DNA of 35,757 nt from an uncultured Ruminococcus sp. (lineage in GTDB: Bacteria > Bacillota > Clostridia > Lachnospirales > Lachnospiraceae), in contig CAJFGR010000043.1 in assembly GCA_904377845.1 (NCBI GenBank), positions 1 through 35,757 of the forward strand. Reading direction: 5' to 3'. Within the stretch, counting starts at the first letter, position 1, and each line of letters opens with the position of its first letter. The notes beneath the pieces are model-generated. The model saw only the letters and a list, made by a program, of their open reading frames with translations. It was not told the origin of the DNA and ran no database searches. Below, piece by piece: positions 33,110 to 35,757 of the stretch. The position numbers and the translations under genes were made by a program.

Positions 33110-34134
33110 AAGATATTATGGAAATGCTCAGAGCACTTTCGGAACAGCCGGATAGTAATGAAACAACACAAAAGTATTATTTTATGCTTCAAAAAGGGGA
33201 TAAAGGGGTTATCGTTTCAGTTGATATAAATACATGGAGCGTAAAAGTTGTAAAGAATGTACCGGGAACGAACATCATATCTGCGAATCAGTGGCATATA
33301 GGAAAATGGCAGATTAAGAATCAGTTTTTTGCATGGACATTAGAAAAACCGAAGGATCTTATTCGTACTGAATCAGACGGTTTTCTATATTGGGAAAATT
33401 TAGAAACCGGAGATCAGGTAAAAATTTCTATCGACTTTAAAATACAGAGCCTGCTGATTACAGATAATGAAATCATTGTCATACCTGAATGCTATGACGA
33501 AGGTTATCAAATTATAGGTTATGGATTTGACGGTTCGACGAGAAAAAAGCATATTGATTATTGGGGTGGAGAGTGGCTTCTGGAAGGGAAAAATAAATTT
33601 TATGGCATTAGTTCTCAACGTATATGCTGTATTGACAAGAATTTTGAGCATCAAAAAGATTTATGGGATATTGGATCAAACATTACAGCAGATATGAGTA
33701 TGGTAGCTGCAGGTTTTGACGAGGACGATTTCTATTGTTATCAATGGAAAAAGGTTTCTACTGGATTACTTTCATTTGGTAACAGGTATGATAGATTTAC
33801 TGAAGGAAAGGGTGTGGAAACATCAATTTCCGGATTCTCCTCTTGCTATGATATTTCTTTACAGACAATGTATCCACTGGAAGGAATTACGACAAAAAAT
33901 TATCAGCTTTTTCAAAGAAAAATTTGCAGACGTAATGATTTTTCTACGATATGTACATTTAACAGACACTTAGATATAAACAATAACAATGGTGGAAGTG
34001 TTGTGGGAATCTATAATAAAGATATAATTATCGGCGTTTGTGAAGATAAATACAGGGAAGATATTCTTATGAAAATAGATCTTAGTAAAGAAAAGCGCCC
34101 GGTAGCATTGCCTATAGAAACGCTAAATTCATAA
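32998..34134 (+). CDS. Beta-rich protein with N-terminal repeat module
   Basis: A 378-residue cytoplasmic protein. Residues 1-50 hold the same module as its neighbour (EISEHKDFGKRNPVDIGIEC, then GYSEEDIMEML). The remaining 320 residues are beta-rich with repeated W/Y-containing strands and turns (INTWSVKVVKNVPG, WHIGKWQIKNQFFAWTLEKP, DGFLYWENLETGDQV, YWGGEWLLEGKNKFYGIS), compatible with a beta-propeller, though no WD or kelch signature is certain. TGGAGGA lies eight bases before ATG 32998. It is followed after 15 bases by a lipoprotein gene. Function unknown. Confidence 0.6.
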   Translation: MYLEKEKYDQMIKEISEHKDFGKRNPVDIGIECGYSEEDIMEMLRALSEQPDSNETTQKYYFMLQKGDKGVIVSVDINTWSVKVVKNVPGTNIISANQWHIGKWQIKNQFFAWTLEKPKDLIRTESDGFLYWENLETGDQVKISIDFKIQSLLITDNEIIVIPECYDEGYQIIGYGFDGSTRKKHIDYWGGEWLLEGKNKFYGISSQRICCIDKNFEHQKDLWDIGSNITADMSMVAAGFDEDDFYCYQWKKVSTGLLSFGNRYDRFTEGKGVETSISGFSSCYDISLQTMYPLEGITTKNYQLFQRKICRRNDFSTICTFNRHLDINNNNGGSVVGIYNKDIIIGVCEDKYREDILMKIDLSKEKRPVALPIETLNS

Positions 34135-34149
34135 TTGGAGGAAAGACTT

Positions 34150-35457
34150 GTGAAAAAGAAAATAGTCAGTTTATTAGTGGTAACAGTTATGGTGTTATCC
34201 TTGGTCGCTTGTGGTAATGAAAAACATAATAATTCATCTTCTGAAGAAACAAAAGTTACTGAAGAAAAATCTGATGAAAAGATAGGTGAAGACTTCCATG
34301 CGGATGTAGAAGCAGGATTATTATGGATTGATGAACAGGGAAGGGTGACAGATAAAGACGGAAATGTAATTGATGCATATAGCTATATTACAGCGAATGA
34401 TAGAAAAACATTAATATCTGATGGAGATATAATGGCCGGATATACCATGACTGATGATATGCAGATTATAATTGATGAAGAATATATCTCAATGACAGAA
34501 GAAGATTCTGTCGGTGATACAGACTACTCTTACACGCTGCTAAGTATAGCAGATCCGTCTGTTAAAGGCAGGCAGATGACTGTATCAGAAGAAAAACAAG
34601 CCGGTGGTGGGAGCAATATATACACCCGTATAGTTGATGACAGAAGTGAGTACCATTCTGATATTATATATGGGAATTGGTGGGTGGACCATCAGATAAA
34701 TGGTACACCTATTGCATACTATGTGCCTGAAAACTTGCATGGTAAACTTGCACGCAGTGGTCTTTCTACATATGCAGGATATGAAAGTAATCCTTCGGTA
34801 ACATTGGACGATTTTAAATTAATAGATCAGGATACGTGTACAGTTGACTCCATTAAAAGATCAGATCCTGATGACTTTGGAACATATGCATTTTACTTAG
34901 AGAATTGTCAAAAACAGACTGATGAAAGCGGAAATATATATTTTACTGGATATATTGATGCTAACTATGTGGCAGTATATGGTGGATTTGATAACATACT
35001 GAATGGGGATAATGTGTTCATGTATGCTGATTATGTGGGGTTAAGCATCAATGATGTACCAATTTTTGTGGGAGCTTATGCGGAATTTGTTGAAGAATAT
35101 AATGTTGATGCGGATGCTTCTTCAGAAGAAACAGAAAATACAGAGAATTCAGTAAATGTTGAAAAATTACCCGGACCAGAGTATAAAGAGGTTACTGTGG
35201 AAGAATTATATGAAGACCGAACAAGCTACAGTGGGCAGTATGTTGAGGTGACGGGAACAATTGGCGCTCAGGAGGGTGAGGATTATTATCTGTTTCCTGT
35301 AGGTGAATATGAGCCCGCTATTCCTATGAAATTAGAGGAGGGAGTTTCGGCTCCTGATATTCTTACAGATGCTAAAATACAAGGATATTGGACATCGACC
35401 CTCGGGCCGGACACGTATATGTTCCTCTTTGTTAAAAGTATAGAGGAGATAGAATAA
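34150..35457 (+). CDS. Membrane lipoprotein with C-terminal OB-fold-like domain
   Basis: A 435-residue exported lipoprotein starting at GTG 34150, eight bases after GGAGG (an upstream in-frame TTG at 34135 overlaps the site itself). The signal peptide ends in LSLVAC, giving lipidated C21. A Ser/Glu/Lys-rich linker follows, then a beta-rich body (DEQGRVTDKDGNVIDAYSYI). The last 90 residues (EVTVEELYEDRTSYSGQYVE, VTGTIGAQEGEDYYLFP) resemble a tRNA_anti-like OB fold found in many small lipoproteins. It should face outward from the cell membrane. It is the last gene before a strong terminator. Role unknown. Confidence 0.7.
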   Translation: MKKKIVSLLVVTVMVLSLVACGNEKHNNSSSEETKVTEEKSDEKIGEDFHADVEAGLLWIDEQGRVTDKDGNVIDAYSYITANDRKTLISDGDIMAGYTMTDDMQIIIDEEYISMTEEDSVGDTDYSYTLLSIADPSVKGRQMTVSEEKQAGGGSNIYTRIVDDRSEYHSDIIYGNWWVDHQINGTPIAYYVPENLHGKLARSGLSTYAGYESNPSVTLDDFKLIDQDTCTVDSIKRSDPDDFGTYAFYLENCQKQTDESGNIYFTGYIDANYVAVYGGFDNILNGDNVFMYADYVGLSINDVPIFVGAYAEFVEEYNVDADASSEETENTENSVNVEKLPGPEYKEVTVEELYEDRTSYSGQYVEVTGTIGAQEGEDYYLFPVGEYEPAIPMKLEEGVSAPDILTDAKIQGYWTSTLGPDTYMFLFVKSIEEIE

Positions 35458-35514
35458 TACAAAGAAATTTTTGAAATTACACTTATATATTATAATAATG
35501 ATAACACTACCTGC

Positions 35515-35548
35515 GGGCAGAACTCATTACGGGTTCTGTCCTATTTTT
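35515..35548 (+). terminator. Intrinsic terminator after the lipoprotein gene
   Basis: A 9-bp stem with one G-U pair (GGGCAGAAC at 35515-35523 with GTTCTGTCC at 35533-35541), a nine-base loop and TATTTTTA. Confidence 0.8.
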
Positions 35549-35568
35549 ATGCCGAAAGGGGGATGCCA

Positions 35569-35643
35569 ATGGATAAGATCATCATAGCTCTTCTCGGAGC
35601 CGCTGCAGTGATCGTCCAGCAGATTTTCAGAGACGACGATTAA
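35569..35643 (+). CDS. Small hydrophobic peptide (24 residues)
   Basis: A short frame (MDKIIIALLGAAAVIVQQIF, then RDDD) with AAAGGGGG upstream; an in-frame ATG two codons earlier is also possible. It would be one membrane helix with an acidic tail, recalling small membrane peptides of mobile elements, possibly toxins. No partner RNA or antitoxin was identified. It lies just ahead of the DUF932 gene. Confidence 0.45.
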   Translation: MDKIIIALLGAAAVIVQQIFRDDD

Positions 35644-35705
35644 ATAACCTGATAACAGCAATTTACAAACAATTATGAATTAAAAAATCAAAGGAGGACT
35701 TTATT

Positions 35706-35757
35706 ATGTCAGCAAATGTAGAATCAATGTTTTATGTAAGAGAAACCCCGTGGCACG
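35706..35757 (+). CDS. DUF932 (phage/plasmid-like) protein, 5' end only
   Basis: The window ends 17 codons into a gene starting MSANVESMFYVRETPWH, with AAAGGAGG upstream. This start is the well-known N-terminus of DUF932 proteins (YVRExPWHGLG) carried by plasmids, phages and integrative elements. It shows that the mobile element continues past the window. Confidence 0.75.
   Translation, partial: MSANVESMFYVRETPWH

Noticed and set aside
20785..35757. A CRISPR array or tRNA-type attachment site in the mobile region
   Set aside because: No regularly spaced identical repeats and no tRNA-like sequence were seen; the three 61-bp repeats are coding and irregularly spaced.

Overview
The window looks like chromosome from a gut Lachnospiraceae (Firmicutes, Clostridia). 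The basis is strong AGGAGG ribosome sites, TTGACA/TATAAT-type promoters, short intrinsic terminators, a large cell-wall-anchored GH95 fucosidase, DUF5685 and HPr-like proteins, and mobile-element families (LPD28, DUF6465, DUF932) typical of that group. A genus cannot be fixed from the sequence alone.

Left part (1-16.6 kb), carbohydrate metabolism. The window opens on the last bases of a 23S rRNA gene and its terminator. A secreted GH95 alpha-L-fucosidase follows on the minus strand. Divergent from it is a six-gene operon (4249-10828): class II ketose-bisphosphate aldolase, LacI regulator, FGGY kinase, GatD-like Zn dehydrogenase, PfkB kinase and aldo/keto reductase. A strong promoter with a perfect 20-bp LacI-type operator just after the expected start site drives it. 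The enzymes fit a PTS-independent galactitol/tagatose-type route: aldose to polyol, polyol phosphate, ketose phosphate, ketose bisphosphate, then trioses. Next come an HPr-like protein lacking the phospho-histidine, an orphan amino-acid-type binding lipoprotein, a convergent bioY under a BirA-type operator, a GH78-like hydrolase and a GH43 hydrolase.

Middle (16.7-20.7 kb). A DUF5685 / J-domain / membrane-protein operon is followed by a gene-poor stretch with two hairpins, a six-codon mini-ORF and a promoter-to-terminator unit that may be a small RNA. After it lies an AAA_14/DUF4143 ATPase.

Right part (20.7-35.8 kb), an integrated mobile element or its remnant, visibly more AT-rich. It holds a frameshifted excisionase, a repeat-rich oriT candidate, a MobC-like protein, a small MOBP-type relaxase, LPD28 and other element proteins, and an XRE repressor. 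Its main cargo is a tightly overlapping operon: a WYL-type regulator, a small two-part protein (A1), a Ycf46-like AAA+ ATPase (B1), a protein joining a putative D-QxK nuclease-like domain to a glycine-rich membrane-active tail, then a second, diverged A2/B2 pair. This regulated, duplicated ATPase-partner system with a nuclease/pore-like component is the best candidate for an undescribed conflict or defence system. Downstream lie small proteins, a three-copy 'NPVDIG.ECGY' module (one copy broken), a DUF6465 protein, a beta-rich protein, a lipoprotein, and the start of a DUF932 gene at the window edge.
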